From the NCBI GenBank assembly GCA_035517775.1, contig DATIYF010000049.1, positions 1-49,941 on the forward strand: 49,941 nucleotides of DNA, given 5' to 3'. Shown here one piece after another: positions 9,118 to 17,739 of the stretch; the stretch's first letter is position 1; every line of letters begins with the position of its first letter. A program made the position numbers and the translations under genes. The notes under the pieces were generated by a model. The model had not been told where the DNA came from and made no database searches. It saw only the letters and a program-made list of their open reading frames with translations. Origin of the DNA: DATIYF01 sp035517775. GTDB lineage: Bacteria > Acidobacteriota > Terriglobia > Terriglobales > Acidobacteriaceae.

Positions 9118-10584
9118 CTACACCGCGGCCAGGGGCGCCTCGCGGATTTGCGCCGCCTTCTCGTACACTCGAGCATATTCCTTGGCGGAGGCGGCCCAGG
9201 AAAAATCCTTGCCCATGCCGTTGCGCATGAGCTGCTGCCACGAGGCCTGGTCGCGGAAAGCGCGCAGCGCCTCTTTGATGGTGAGCAGCAGGGCTTCGCC
9301 GCTGTAGTCGGCAAACTTGAAACCCGTGCCTTTGCCGGTGCGCGGGTTCCAGGGCTCGATGGTGTCATCGAGGCCGCCGGTGGCGCGCACGATGGGAACG
9401 GTGCCGTAGCGGAGGCTGTAGATCTGGTTGAGGCCGCAGGGCTCATACCTGGAAGGCATGAGAAACATATCGCTGCCCGCTTCAATCTTATGGGCCAGGG
9501 CGTTGTCGTAGGCTACCTTGACGGCAATCCGGTTGGGGAACTGCTTGTTCAGGCGGCGGAACATTTCCTCATAAACGTTGTCGCCGGAGCCGAGAGCCAC
9601 CACGATCATCTCTTCGCGGGCCAGGCGGTCCATGATCTGGGCGATGAGGTCAAAGCCCTTCTGCGCGGCAAAGCGGGAGACGATGCCGATGACCGGCAAG
9701 CCGGGATCGCTGTTGGCCAGGCCGAATGCCGCCAGGAGATCGCGCTTGCACTCGGCTTTGCCGCCGAGGTCTTTGGCGGAGTACTTGGCTGCGATAAATT
9801 TATCTTTCTCAGGACTCCACTCGTTGTAGTCCACCCCGTTGAGAATGCCGGCGACGGTGGCGGAGCGGTCGCGCAGCACACCCTCCAGCCCGAAGCCGAA
9901 TTCCGCGGTCTGAATCTCCTGGCTGTATTTTTTGCTGACCGTGGTGACGAAGTCGGAATAGACGAGCGCGCCTTTCAAGAAGTTGACCTGGCCGAAAAAC
10001 TCCATCTTGATGATGGTGAACAGGTCCCAGGGAAGAGTAAGCAAGGGCAGAGTGTCAGGCGAGAACAGGCCCTGGTAGCCCATGTTGTGAATGGTGAAGA
10101 CGGTGGCCACATTGCGAAAGGCCGGGTCTTCGGCGTATTGCGTGTGCAATAAAACGGGCACGAGGGCCGACTGCCAGTCGTGGCAGTGGAAGACCTGGGG
10201 CACACCAAGAATCTTCGAGGCTTCCAACACCGCGCGGCAAAATAAGGCGAAGCGCTCGGCGTTATCGTGATAGTCGCCGGCCGAGGTTCCGTAGAGCGCT
10301 TCGCGGTCGAAAAACGGCGGATATTCCACAAAATAAAAGCGCACGCCGCCATGATTGCCGGCGGTGAGCACCGAGCAAAAACGGTAGTGGTCGTCAAAGG
10401 GCACGGTAATGCTGCGGACCACGGTTTGCGCATCCGAGAGCCTGGTCTGGCGGTAGCGGGGAATGTAAACGCTGACCTGGTGGCCGAGATTGGCCAGAGC
10501 GGCGGGCAAGGCGCCCACCACATCGGCCAGGCCGCCAGTTTTCGAAAAGGGGACGCACTCTGACGCGGCAAAGGCGATGTGCAT
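9118..10584 (-). CDS. glgA: Glycogen synthase (ADP-glucose type, GT5)
   Basis: A 488-residue glycosyltransferase of family GT5 that extends alpha-1,4-glucan from ADP-glucose in the cytoplasm. The N-terminus carries the ADP-glucose binding signature with K15 (SKTGGLADVVGALP). The C-terminal GT-B half has PSRYEPCGLNQIYSLRYG, the conserved E and sugar-phosphate loop, followed by TGGLDDTI. Length matches the family (about 480). It is an isolated gene here; no other glycogen gene is adjacent. The ATG start fits the family N-terminus exactly. Confidence 0.96.
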   Translation of the reverse strand: MHIAFAASECVPFSKTGGLADVVGALPAALANLGHQVSVYIPRYRQTRLSDAQTVVRSITVPFDDHYRFCSVLTAGNHGGVRFYFVEYPPFFDREALYGTSAGDYHDNAERFALFCRAVLEASKILGVPQVFHCHDWQSALVPVLLHTQYAEDPAFRNVATVFTIHNMGYQGLFSPDTLPLLTLPWDLFTIIKMEFFGQVNFLKGALVYSDFVTTVSKKYSQEIQTAEFGFGLEGVLRDRSATVAGILNGVDYNEWSPEKDKFIAAKYSAKDLGGKAECKRDLLAAFGLANSDPGLPVIGIVSRFAAQKGFDLIAQIMDRLAREEMIVVALGSGDNVYEEMFRRLNKQFPNRIAVKVAYDNALAHKIEAGSDMFLMPSRYEPCGLNQIYSLRYGTVPIVRATGGLDDTIEPWNPRTGKGTGFKFADYSGEALLLTIKEALRAFRDQASWQQLMRNGMGKDFSWAASAKEYARVYEKAAQIREAPLAAV

Positions 10585-10717
10585 GGCGAACTTCCTCCAC
10601 AGATGAGCCGCAACCCTGCGCGCAAGTTATGATAAGCAAGCCGGCCGGGCGGTTGCACGGCCCCGGCGAATTCCGTAAAGAAAGCTCAGTTTAAACGCCG
10701 CGCAGAAAGAGGGTCAA

Positions 10718-11584
10718 TTGCCAAAAGGCCGGGCCGCTGGCGCCACGCGCAAAACCAAGCCCAAACTGGGGCAGCACTTTCTGAGCGACCCGGCCGCGGC
10801 GCAACGCATCGTGGAGGCGCTGGGGGAACTTTCCGGAAAAACGGCGCTGGAAATCGGGCCGGGGCGCGGGGCGCTGACCTCGCGGCTGGCAAAGCACGCC
10901 CGCCGCCTGATCGCCATTGAGCTGGATAGGGTGCTGGCGGCGCAGTTGCGCATGAAGTTTGCCATGGCGGTCAATGTGGAAATTATCGAGGCCGACATTC
11001 TGACGGTTGACTTCGATACGCTGTTCGGGCCGCAACCGGGGAGCACGCGTCCAGGGCTGGAGATTGTGACCGAGCCGGTCCAGGTGGTGGGCAACCTGCC
11101 CTACCACATCACTTCTGAGCTGCTGCTGCGCCTGTTCGAACACCGCAAGTATTTCGATACTCTGGTGCTGATGGTGCAGCGCGAGGTGGCGGACCGGCTG
11201 GCGGCGAAGCCGGGCGGCAGCGACTATGGATTGCTTTCGGCCACAGCGCAGCTCTACGCGCAAGTTGAGAAGTTGTTCACCCTTCCGCCGGAGGCTTTTT
11301 CTCCGCCCCCGCAAGTTCACTCCTCGGTGGTGCGGCTGACGATGGCGCCGCGGGTGGAGAGCCTGGGAGTGCCGGAGCGCGAATTTGTGGACTTTCTGCG
11401 GCTCTCGTTCGGGCAAAAGCGCAAGACGCTGTGGAACAATCTGAAGGCGCGATACGAAGCCAAGGCTCTGCGCGCGGCGATGGAGCAGGCGGGGGTGAAG
11501 CCAACGCTCCGTGCCGAGGCGCTTTCGCTGGAAAAAAGCGCGGCGCTTCTTCGGGCGCTTAACGGCAGCGCGAATTCGGGCTAG
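10718..11584 (+). CDS. rsmA: 16S rRNA dimethyladenosine transferase
   Basis: A 288-residue methyltransferase (RsmA/KsgA) that dimethylates the two adjacent adenines in the 3'-terminal hairpin of 16S rRNA during 30S assembly. Visible motifs: KLGQHFLSDP at the N-terminus, the SAM-binding ALEIGPGRGALT (residues 44-54), and the catalytic NLPYH at 126-130. The start is TTG, preceded by a purine-rich AGAAAGAGGG a few bases upstream. It is divergent from glgA (133 bp). Its TAG stop overlaps the left end of a MITE-like repeat element. Confidence 0.95.
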   Translation: MPKGRAAGATRKTKPKLGQHFLSDPAAAQRIVEALGELSGKTALEIGPGRGALTSRLAKHARRLIAIELDRVLAAQLRMKFAMAVNVEIIEADILTVDFDTLFGPQPGSTRPGLEIVTEPVQVVGNLPYHITSELLLRLFEHRKYFDTLVLMVQREVADRLAAKPGGSDYGLLSATAQLYAQVEKLFTLPPEAFSPPPQVHSSVVRLTMAPRVESLGVPEREFVDFLRLSFGQKRKTLWNNLKARYEAKALRAAMEQAGVKPTLRAEALSLEKSAALLRALNGSANSG

Positions 11585-11601
11585 TGGTCAGTTCGACAAT
11601 T

Positions 11602-11635
11602 CATTCACCACGAAGGACACGAAGGCACACGAAGG
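11602..11635 (+). repeat. CACGAAGG dispersed repeat, copy 1
   Basis: The sequence begins CATTCACCACGAAGGACACG and continues with GAAGGCACACGAAGG. An inverted near copy is at 29857-29890, almost 18 kb away, matching over 34 bases apart from a few positions. Shorter relatives occur at 17704-17730. The copies are non-coding. Confidence 0.7.
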
Positions 11636-11653
11636 AACGCCCATAAGCCGAGC

Positions 11654-11709
11654 CCTTCAAACCCAGGCCTTCAAACCCGGGCCCTCAAACCCAGGCCCTC
11701 AAACCCGGG
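11654..11709. repeat. Four tandem 14-bp units
   Basis: Four head-to-tail copies of C-C-Y-T-C-A-A-A-C-C-C-R-G-G, with the purine alternating A, G, A, G, so the array can also be read as two 28-bp units differing at one base. There are no spacers, so this is a minisatellite-like tandem repeat and not a CRISPR. Confidence 0.85.
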
Positions 11710-11854
11710 CCTCCGTGCCCTTGGTGGTCAGACGGTTTTGCCTGGCTGGCACGAAACTGACCCACTACTGAATTCGCGGTAAACTTGAGTTCTGCCGCTT
11801 GCTTCCGGCTGGCGCTTGGTGTCACCTCTTCTGTTTCCCGGAAGGAGGTGTGCT

Positions 11855-12664
11855 ATGCATACCGTGACCCGCGTTCCGGCTGTGGCCGGGCGCTTTTATC
11901 CCAAAGATCCGGAGCTGCTGCGGGCGGAGCTGGAGTCCTACCTGCCCCACAGCGGGAAGATAACGCCCGCGATTGGCTGTGTTGTGCCGCACGCCGGATA
12001 CATGTATTCCGGGCATGTGGCCGGAGCGGTCTTTGCCCGGTTGGAAATTCCGCAGTGCTGCATTGTGCTTTGCCCCAATCACACCGGGCGCGGACATCCC
12101 CTGGCGATCATGAGCGCGGGGGCCTGGCAAACGCCGCTGGGCGCGGCCGAAATTGATTCCCAGCTGGCGGCCCGGCTGAAGCAGAGCTTCCCGCCGCTCA
12201 CCGAAGACGCCGAGGCCCACCGCACCGAGCACGCCGCCGAAGTCGAAATTCCCTTCCTGCAAACCCGGCGACCGGGCTTTACCTTCGTGCCCATTGCGCT
12301 AGGCACGGGCCGGCTGGAGATTCTGGAAGCGCTGGGCGAAGCTCTGGCGCAGGCCCTGGCGGACTCTGGGCCGGTTTTGCTGGTGGCTTCGAGCGACATG
12401 AATCACTATGAGAATGACGCTATCACGCGGGCAAAAGACCAGAAAGCAATTGAGCGCATGCTGGCGCTCGATGCCAAAGGGCTCTATGAAGTGGTAATGA
12501 CAGAAAAAATCAGCATGTGCGGTTTTGGCCCGGCGGTGGCAATGCTGACCGCCGCCAAACGGCTGGGCGCCTCGCAAGTGGACTTGGTCCGCTACGCTAC
12601 TTCGGGAGATGTCTCCGGCGACCGGGAGATGGTCGTAGGCTACGCGGGGATAGTTGTAAGATGA
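11855..12664 (+). CDS. amrB: MEMO-family protein (AmmeMemoRadiSam system protein B)
   Basis: A 269-residue protein of the MEMO family. All four metal-site residues known from human MEMO1 are at matching places: H46 (VVPHAGYMYSG), H76 (CPNHTGRG), H184 (SSDMNHYE) and C222 (MCGFGPA). In bacteria this family is often encoded with an AMMECR1 protein and a radical-SAM protein (the AmmeMemoRadiSam set), but neither partner is next to it here. The start is chosen at an ATG just after a strong GGAAGGAGGT ribosome-binding site; an in-frame Met 13 codons earlier lacks one. The biochemical role of the bacterial protein is unsettled; redox or dioxygenase chemistry has been proposed for the family. Confidence 0.85.
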   Translation: MHTVTRVPAVAGRFYPKDPELLRAELESYLPHSGKITPAIGCVVPHAGYMYSGHVAGAVFARLEIPQCCIVLCPNHTGRGHPLAIMSAGAWQTPLGAAEIDSQLAARLKQSFPPLTEDAEAHRTEHAAEVEIPFLQTRRPGFTFVPIALGTGRLEILEALGEALAQALADSGPVLLVASSDMNHYENDAITRAKDQKAIERMLALDAKGLYEVVMTEKISMCGFGPAVAMLTAAKRLGASQVDLVRYATSGDVSGDREMVVGYAGIVVR

Positions 12665-12708
12665 TGCCCTGCCATAACCTTTTCACGAAGTTATCGTCCA
12701 AGAGGAAT

Positions 12709-14787
12709 ATGCGCATGTCTTTGCTCCGTCTGCTGATTTTTCTGCTGCTGGTTTCTAGCCTGGCGGCCGCTCAAAGCGCAGAGGCGCCGCCCGCCGGCTC
12801 TTCTGCGCTGCCCTATATCCCCAGCCTCGACGTGAGCGCCATGGATACTTCCGTCAACCCATGCGTGGACCTTTACCACTACGCCTGCGCCAACTGGCAA
12901 AAACGCAACCCGATTCCGCCCGACCAGACCTCGTGGTCGGTGTATGCCAAGCTTTATCAGGACAACCTGATGTTCCTGCGCGGAATGCTGGAGCAGGCGG
13001 CCCAGCCAAATAAGTCGCGCGACGCCGCGACCGAGAAGATTGGCGATTTTTACGCCGCCTGCATGGATGAAGCCACGGTGGACGCGCGCGGCCTGGACGC
13101 GATCAAAGCTGATTTGAATGCTATTTCCAAACTGAAATCGGTGAAGGAGCTGGCGCCGCTGGTGGCGAGTTTGCAGCTCACCTACGGAAGGTACTTGTAC
13201 CGAGACCCGATTCTGTTTTCGGCGCACTCGACGCAAGACCCTGACAACTCTGAAGCAGTGATCGCCGACCTGGATCAGGGCGGCCTGGGCCTGCCCGACC
13301 GCGATTACTACACCAAGGACGATGCCAAATCGAAAGAGACCCGGCAGCGCTACGTCGAACACATTCAAAAGGTGTTCGAGCTGCTTGGCGACACGCCTGA
13401 GAGCGCCGCCGAGAAGGCCGCCGCCATTCTGCGGATGGAAACCGCGCTGGCGCAGGCCGCACTCACGCGGGTGCAGCGGCGCGATCCGCACAATCTGGTG
13501 CACAAGATGAAGCTCGCCGGTCTGAAGCACGTGGCGCCCAAATTTGACTGGACTATTTATTACCGCGATCTGCATTATCCGCGCATTTCAGAGTTGAACG
13601 TGAGCGAGCCGGAGTTCATGCACGAGGTGAACACGCTGCTCGCCTCCGAGCCGATCGCCGATTGGCGGACCTATTTGACCTTCCACGTGGTGGATGTTTC
13701 TTCGCCTTACCTTTCGACAAAGTTTGCCCAGGAGAACTTCGATTTTTACCGCAAGTATCTGCGCGGGGTGCAGGAGATGCAGCCGCGCTGGGAGCGCTGC
13801 GTACGCTACACCGACGCCAACCTGGGCGAGGCGCTGGGCAAGGTCTATGTGGCGGCGGTGTTCTCGCCCGAGCTGAAGCAGAGCACTCTGGAGATGGTGC
13901 GGGGGATTGAAGATGCCATGGCGGAGCGCATCCGCAACCTGGATTGGATGTCCCCTGAAACCAAGAAGCAGGCGCTGGATAAACTGGCGGGCATCCGCAA
14001 CAAGATCGGTTATCCCGACCAGTGGCGCGACTACGGTCCGGTGAAGGTCAGCCGCGATGATTTTGCCGGCGATGTGGAGCGCGCCCACCGGTTCGAAAGC
14101 CGCCGCGACATCAACAAGATCGGCAAGCCGGTGGACCACGGCGAATGGGACATGACTCCCACCACCGTGGACGCGTACTACGACCCGCAGATGAATGACA
14201 TCAATTTCCCGGCGGCGGTGCTGCAGCCGCCGCTGTACGACCCGAAGTCCGATGCCGCGCCCAATTACGGCGATACCGGCGGCACCATTGGCCACGAACT
14301 CACCCACGGCTTTGACGACGAAGGCAGCCAGTTCGATGCCAAGGGCAACCTGCGCAACTGGTGGACCAAGGACGACCGCGAGAAATTTGACGCGCGCACC
14401 AAATGCGTGGCTGACCAGTACTCGCAATACATAGCCACGGATGACGTGCACGTGAATGGGCGGCTGACGCTGGGCGAGAACGTCGCCGACCTGGGCGGAG
14501 AGATCCTCGCTTTTCTCGCGTGGAAGAATGCCACCAAGGGCAAAGACCTGCAACCGATAGACGGTCTCACTCCGGAGCAGCGCTTTTTCGTGGGCTTTGC
14601 GCAATGGGATTGCGCCAATGACCGGCCCGAGGATTTACGAATGCGGGCGATGGTGGACCCGCATTCCCCGGCGCAGTACCGCATCAACGGGGTGGTGATC
14701 AACATGCCGGAGTTCGGCAAGGCATTCTCCTGCAAGCAGGGCGATCCCATGGTGAAGCCGGCGGACCAGGTTTGCAAGGTGTGGTAG
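12709..14787 (+). CDS. M13 family zinc endopeptidase (neprilysin-like), secreted
   Basis: A 692-residue M13 peptidase that should cleave peptides outside the cytoplasm. It begins with a signal peptide (LLRLLIFLLLVSSLAAAQ). Zinc ligands are H529 and H533 in the HELTH motif with catalytic E530, and E590 in GENVADLGG, with D594 orienting the histidine. The substrate-binding VDAYYDPQMNDINFPA segment corresponds to the NAYY region of the family, and the C-terminus ends CKVW as in neprilysin relatives. The start follows AGAGGAAT; the gene begins 44 bp after the MEMO gene and may be co-transcribed. A rho-independent terminator follows. Such secreted M13 enzymes are common in Acidobacteriota. Confidence 0.95.
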   Translation: MRMSLLRLLIFLLLVSSLAAAQSAEAPPAGSSALPYIPSLDVSAMDTSVNPCVDLYHYACANWQKRNPIPPDQTSWSVYAKLYQDNLMFLRGMLEQAAQPNKSRDAATEKIGDFYAACMDEATVDARGLDAIKADLNAISKLKSVKELAPLVASLQLTYGRYLYRDPILFSAHSTQDPDNSEAVIADLDQGGLGLPDRDYYTKDDAKSKETRQRYVEHIQKVFELLGDTPESAAEKAAAILRMETALAQAALTRVQRRDPHNLVHKMKLAGLKHVAPKFDWTIYYRDLHYPRISELNVSEPEFMHEVNTLLASEPIADWRTYLTFHVVDVSSPYLSTKFAQENFDFYRKYLRGVQEMQPRWERCVRYTDANLGEALGKVYVAAVFSPELKQSTLEMVRGIEDAMAERIRNLDWMSPETKKQALDKLAGIRNKIGYPDQWRDYGPVKVSRDDFAGDVERAHRFESRRDINKIGKPVDHGEWDMTPTTVDAYYDPQMNDINFPAAVLQPPLYDPKSDAAPNYGDTGGTIGHELTHGFDDEGSQFDAKGNLRNWWTKDDREKFDARTKCVADQYSQYIATDDVHVNGRLTLGENVADLGGEILAFLAWKNATKGKDLQPIDGLTPEQRFFVGFAQWDCANDRPEDLRMRAMVDPHSPAQYRINGVVINMPEFGKAFSCKQGDPMVKPADQVCKVW

Positions 14788-14822
14788 GCGGGCAGTTCGT
14801 TTCGACTTCACAAACAAACGAA

Positions 14823-14865
14823 GGCCGCAGTTCACGAGAAATCAGGTGAGCCTGCGGCCGTTTTT
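14823..14865 (+). terminator. Rho-independent terminator after the M13 peptidase
   Basis: Stem GGCCGCAG (14823-14830) pairs with CTGCGGCC (14852-14859), followed by G and five T. It lies between two convergent genes and ends the plus-strand transcript. The 21-nt loop is longer than usual. Confidence 0.75.
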
Positions 14866-14876
14866 ATCTCAGGCGC

Positions 14877-16250
14877 CTATTTGCGAGGGCCGGCTCCGGG
14901 GCTGGCGCCCGCGCCACGCGGCATGGACGGGGCAGAACTCCCCATACCCGGCGAAGGCGCGCTCTGCATTCGCGGAGCCGAATTGGAATGCGAAGACATT
15001 CCGGTGCTGCGCGCGCCGCTCGGGTAATTGCCGCGAGGGGACGTGGACCGCGGCCCGTTTGCCATGGAGTTCATGGGCGTCTGCCGCAAAGTCGTAGTCG
15101 CCGAACCCTTCACCTCGGCCTGCTGCGAGAGCTTGCTCATGTTGTTGATGCTGCCGCGGGAGATGCCCAAACCGGCCGAGCCGCGCGCGATCACGGTGCG
15201 GTTGCCCAGGTTGGAAAGCCCCGGGCCGCGATTGACGGTGACCACGGTGCGCACGGGATTGACCGGCGGGCGAAGCGGGCGAAACCCTCCGGGCGCGTTG
15301 ACGATGACCGGAACTGCATTCCATGCGCCCCAACTGCTGCCCGGCGACCAGCACCAGCCACCGCCGCTCGACAGGTAATTCCACGAGCCGTAGTAATAGG
15401 GCATCCAGCCCCAGGGATAGGCCGAGACCCAGGTGTAACCCGTGGGATACCAGACCCACGAGCCATTCATGAACGGGTCCCAGCCAGCGCCGGCGAAATA
15501 GGGCTGCCAGCAGCTACCCATGCCCGCCACGGTGGTAAAGCTGCCGTAGTAATTCAGATCGCTTACACCGTAAGAGTAGGGCGTGGGATTGTTCTTGCTC
15601 AAATAGCGGTCGTGATATTGCAACTGCTCCTTGTCCCAGACGTCGAAAGGCTCCTCGCTGACTTTTTTCGCCAGCGTGTATGTGCCCTGGCCGGCGAAGT
15701 TGAAGGTGGCCGACTGCTTCTTTGCCACCTCCACCGGGCCTGAGGGGCCTTCCACCTGCGCGGCGCCCTCGAGCACGGCGAGCGTGGCCACGTTCTGGTT
15801 CATCTGCACGCGAACATGAGCGGCCTGCGTAAAGGCGACATGCTCAGGCCCGAAGCTGAGAGTGAATTGGTCGCCGTTGCGGCCGGTGAAGCTGAGATAG
15901 GATGTGCCCTGCATCAGCTCCACGCTGGAATCTTTGGCGCCTGAGTCGCGCAGCGAAAGCACGGGGAACGAGGCTACTGTGCCCGGAGCCAGGTGCAGAA
16001 TGCTGCCATTCTCGAACTCGACTTCGGCGCGGCCGTCGGACCTGGTTTCGATTTTCGCGCCCTGGGTGACCGGCAGGTTGAGCAGCGCTTTTTCGAAGCC
16101 CTGGCCGACGTTGCGGTCAATCTGCACGCCGCCCTGGACGTCACTCAAGCGGACAATGCGGGCATGAGATTCAGCAAAGGAAGGAATGGCGAAGAGCAAA
16201 CCTGCGACCCCAACCCAACCCAGAAGAGCATTCTTTCCCGGTAGCGGCAT
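14877..16250 (-). CDS. Secreted FecR-like / DUF6600-like surface protein
   Basis: A 457-residue exported protein. After a signal peptide ending near PSFAES, residues about 30-200 form a FecR-like beta domain (RIVRLSDVQGGVQIDR, a GSILHLAPGT strand and EVEFENG). The middle (about 215-330) is rich in Tyr, Trp and Gly (SWVWYPTGYTWVSAYPWGW), as in the DUF6600 surface proteins of Acidobacteriota. The end is a disordered Ser/Gly/Pro/Arg tail. The start is set at the Met preceded by GAGGGGG; an in-frame Met 12 codons earlier would precede the signal peptide less well. The role is unknown; cell-surface or extracellular location is the safest inference. There is no sigma-factor/TonB partner nearby, so it is not a classical FecR regulator. 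Confidence 0.75.
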   Translation of the reverse strand: MPLPGKNALLGWVGVAGLLFAIPSFAESHARIVRLSDVQGGVQIDRNVGQGFEKALLNLPVTQGAKIETRSDGRAEVEFENGSILHLAPGTVASFPVLSLRDSGAKDSSVELMQGTSYLSFTGRNGDQFTLSFGPEHVAFTQAAHVRVQMNQNVATLAVLEGAAQVEGPSGPVEVAKKQSATFNFAGQGTYTLAKKVSEEPFDVWDKEQLQYHDRYLSKNNPTPYSYGVSDLNYYGSFTTVAGMGSCWQPYFAGAGWDPFMNGSWVWYPTGYTWVSAYPWGWMPYYYGSWNYLSSGGGWCWSPGSSWGAWNAVPVIVNAPGGFRPLRPPVNPVRTVVTVNRGPGLSNLGNRTVIARGSAGLGISRGSINNMSKLSQQAEVKGSATTTLRQTPMNSMANGPRSTSPRGNYPSGARSTGMSSHSNSAPRMQSAPSPGMGSSAPSMPRGAGASPGAGPRK

Positions 16251-16350
16251 AGCACACCCCCTCGGGAGACCTTTTGGTAGGCCCATTAGAACATAAAACG
16301 GGAAATACAGTTGTCAAGAAATTGTCGCCTCTGGCGGCGCCGAAGGCCTG

Positions 16351-17040
16351 CTAGTGGCCGGGTCCGGAGGCCCCCGCCGCGGCCAGCAGACTTTGGGCGC
16401 GGGCCCGGTCCACCCGCAGCACGCCCGGATCGTTAACGATCTGCTGAAGAATCGGGGAAATGGCCTGCAGCTCGGAGATCTGGTTGTCGCGGGAGGCCTG
16501 CTCCAGAGCTTTCAGTTCGTCATTCAGGGCCAGCTTCTGGTAATGGCGGTAGTAGTCGAGGCGGCGGCCAAATTCCAGAGTCGTCGAAAGCCCCTGGAAG
16601 AGCTGAGTCAGTTCCTGCACCGCCGGCACGGGGGAGTAGTTATAAGCGGCCTGGTGGCTGGTCTGGCCGTCTTTGTAGGCAAGGGTCTTGGCGCCGGTGG
16701 AGGCCAGGTTGGGCCGGTTGGAATCAATTTGCCCCTCGAAATAATGGGCCTTCTTGGCCAGGCCGAAGATTTTGGAGCAGGCGGAAGAGGAGACCATAAA
16801 GGCAAGGTGAAAGGGCACGCCCTCATCGGATTGAAGGCTCAGTTTCCCATTCGAGTCGTAGGTGGCATGGCAGTCGGAGTTGACGGCGATGGCGTAGTGC
16901 TCGGGCTCAGAGTGAGGAAAATCGAGCGTGAAGTTGACCGTGGCCGGGGGCACCCCAAGTGCCAGGCGGGCGGCAAAAATCAACAGGAAACCGGCATAAC
17001 GCGACACGCCGTGGAAGCGGGGAGATCGGGGCAGGTGCAT
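16351..17040 (-). CDS. Secreted hypothetical protein
   Basis: A 229-residue protein with an N-terminal hydrophobic stretch (YAGFLLIFAARLALGV) that looks like a signal peptide, an N-terminal beta-rich half (VNFTLDFPHSEPEHYAIAV, then GVPFHLAFMVSSSACSKIF) and a C-terminal helical half with a possible coiled coil (LALNDELKALEQASRD) and a PGVLRVDRARAQSLL end. I recognise no named domain. It is followed by the FecR-like gene 100 bp downstream on the same strand, and ruvC lies upstream. Function unknown. Confidence 0.65.
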   Translation of the reverse strand: MHLPRSPRFHGVSRYAGFLLIFAARLALGVPPATVNFTLDFPHSEPEHYAIAVNSDCHATYDSNGKLSLQSDEGVPFHLAFMVSSSACSKIFGLAKKAHYFEGQIDSNRPNLASTGAKTLAYKDGQTSHQAAYNYSPVPAVQELTQLFQGLSTTLEFGRRLDYYRHYQKLALNDELKALEQASRDNQISELQAISPILQQIVNDPGVLRVDRARAQSLLAAAGASGPGH

Positions 17041-17090
17041 CAGAACTAGATTATGCCAAAACTTGGGGCCTGAGCGCTCCGCCGATCTTT

Positions 17091-17173
17091 CTTTGCGAGC
17101 TCAGCGGTCAAAAGCTTGCCGCGGCCCACTTGAACCGCCGAGATCGCTGAGTGTCACCGAGAGCGCAGAGGAG
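17091..17173. repeat. Degenerate CGCAGAG-type intergenic repeat
   Basis: Between ruvC and the secreted hypothetical gene the sequence holds TTTGCGAGCTCAGCGGTCA and, further on, CCGCCGAGATCGCTGAG and CCGAGAGCGCAGAGGAG. The two halves are loosely inverted relative to each other and share words with the repeats at 84-102 and 17704-17730. Confidence 0.4.
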
Positions 17174-17176
17174 CAC

Positions 17177-17674
17177 TTACACCGCATTCTGCCGCTGCAG
17201 GGTGGCGGCGGTGTGCAGATGGCAGATGGCAATGGCCAGAGCATCGGCGGCATCGGCAGGCTCGGGCACTGACTCCAGATTCAAGAGCAGAGCCACCATG
17301 TGCTGCACCTGATGTTTCTCAGCCTGGCCATAGCCGACGACAGCCGACTTGATGGAAAGCGGAGCGTACTCCGCGACCACCAGCCCAGCCGCTGAAGCCG
17401 CCAGCATGGCCACTCCGCGCACCTGCCCCAGCTTGAGCGCTGACTTCACGTTCACCGCGTAAAACACATCTTCAATCGCCACCTGCTCGGGGTGGTATTC
17501 CTCGATAAGCGCGCCCAGCCGGTCGAAAATCTTCGCCAGCCGCACCGCCAGGGCCTCGCGCGGCGAAAGCCGGATGGCGCCACAGGCCAGGCAGAGCAGG
17601 CGGCTATCCGCGGCAAGCTCCACCACGCCATAGCCGGTGCATTCGGTGCCGCAGTCCACGCCCAGAACGCGCAT
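17177..17674 (-). CDS. ruvC: Holliday junction endonuclease RuvC
   Basis: A 165-residue dimeric nuclease that resolves Holliday junctions with RuvAB. The four acidic catalytic residues are visible: D7 (VLGVDCGTECTGYG), E68 (VAIEDVFYAVN), D141 and D144 (DAADALAIA). Length is close to the family's usual 160-175 aa. The start is the Met of MRVLGVD; the open frame runs 99 codons further upstream, but that part is not RuvC-like and covers a repeat. It sits 65 bp behind the exporter-amidohydrolase fusion. ruvA and ruvB are not in the window. Confidence 0.95.
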   Translation of the reverse strand: MRVLGVDCGTECTGYGVVELAADSRLLCLACGAIRLSPREALAVRLAKIFDRLGALIEEYHPEQVAIEDVFYAVNVKSALKLGQVRGVAMLAASAAGLVVAEYAPLSIKSAVVGYGQAEKHQVQHMVALLLNLESVPEPADAADALAIAICHLHTAATLQRQNAV

Positions 17675-17703
17675 GGAAGAAAGTGTAACCCAGGAACAAC
17701 GGA

Positions 17704-17730
17704 ACGCAGAGAACCACGAAGGGCACGGAG
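17704..17730 (+). repeat. ACGCAGAGAACCACGAAGG-type repeat
   Basis: The spacer between ruvC and the fusion gene contains ACGCAGAGAACCACGAAGGG followed by CACGGAG, combining words of the two dispersed repeat types seen at 84-102 and 11602-11635. It is non-coding. Confidence 0.45.
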
Positions 17731-17739
17731 AAAATCTCA

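Larger units (their letters stand above)
11582..11767. mobile_element. MITE-like element with imperfect terminal inverted repeats
   Basis: The 270-bp spacer between rsmA and the MEMO-family gene is mostly this element. Its left end, TAGTGGTCAGTTCG, matches the reverse complement of the right end, TAGTGGGTCAGTTTCG, except for two single-base gaps. Inside are a CACGAAGG-type triplet repeat (11602-11635) and four 14-bp tandem units (11654-11709). It has no coding capacity. The left terminus supplies the rsmA stop codon. No target-site duplication was seen. Confidence 0.5.

Noticed and set aside
11654..11709. CRISPR array
   Set aside because: The 14-bp units are contiguous with no spacers and no cas genes are near.
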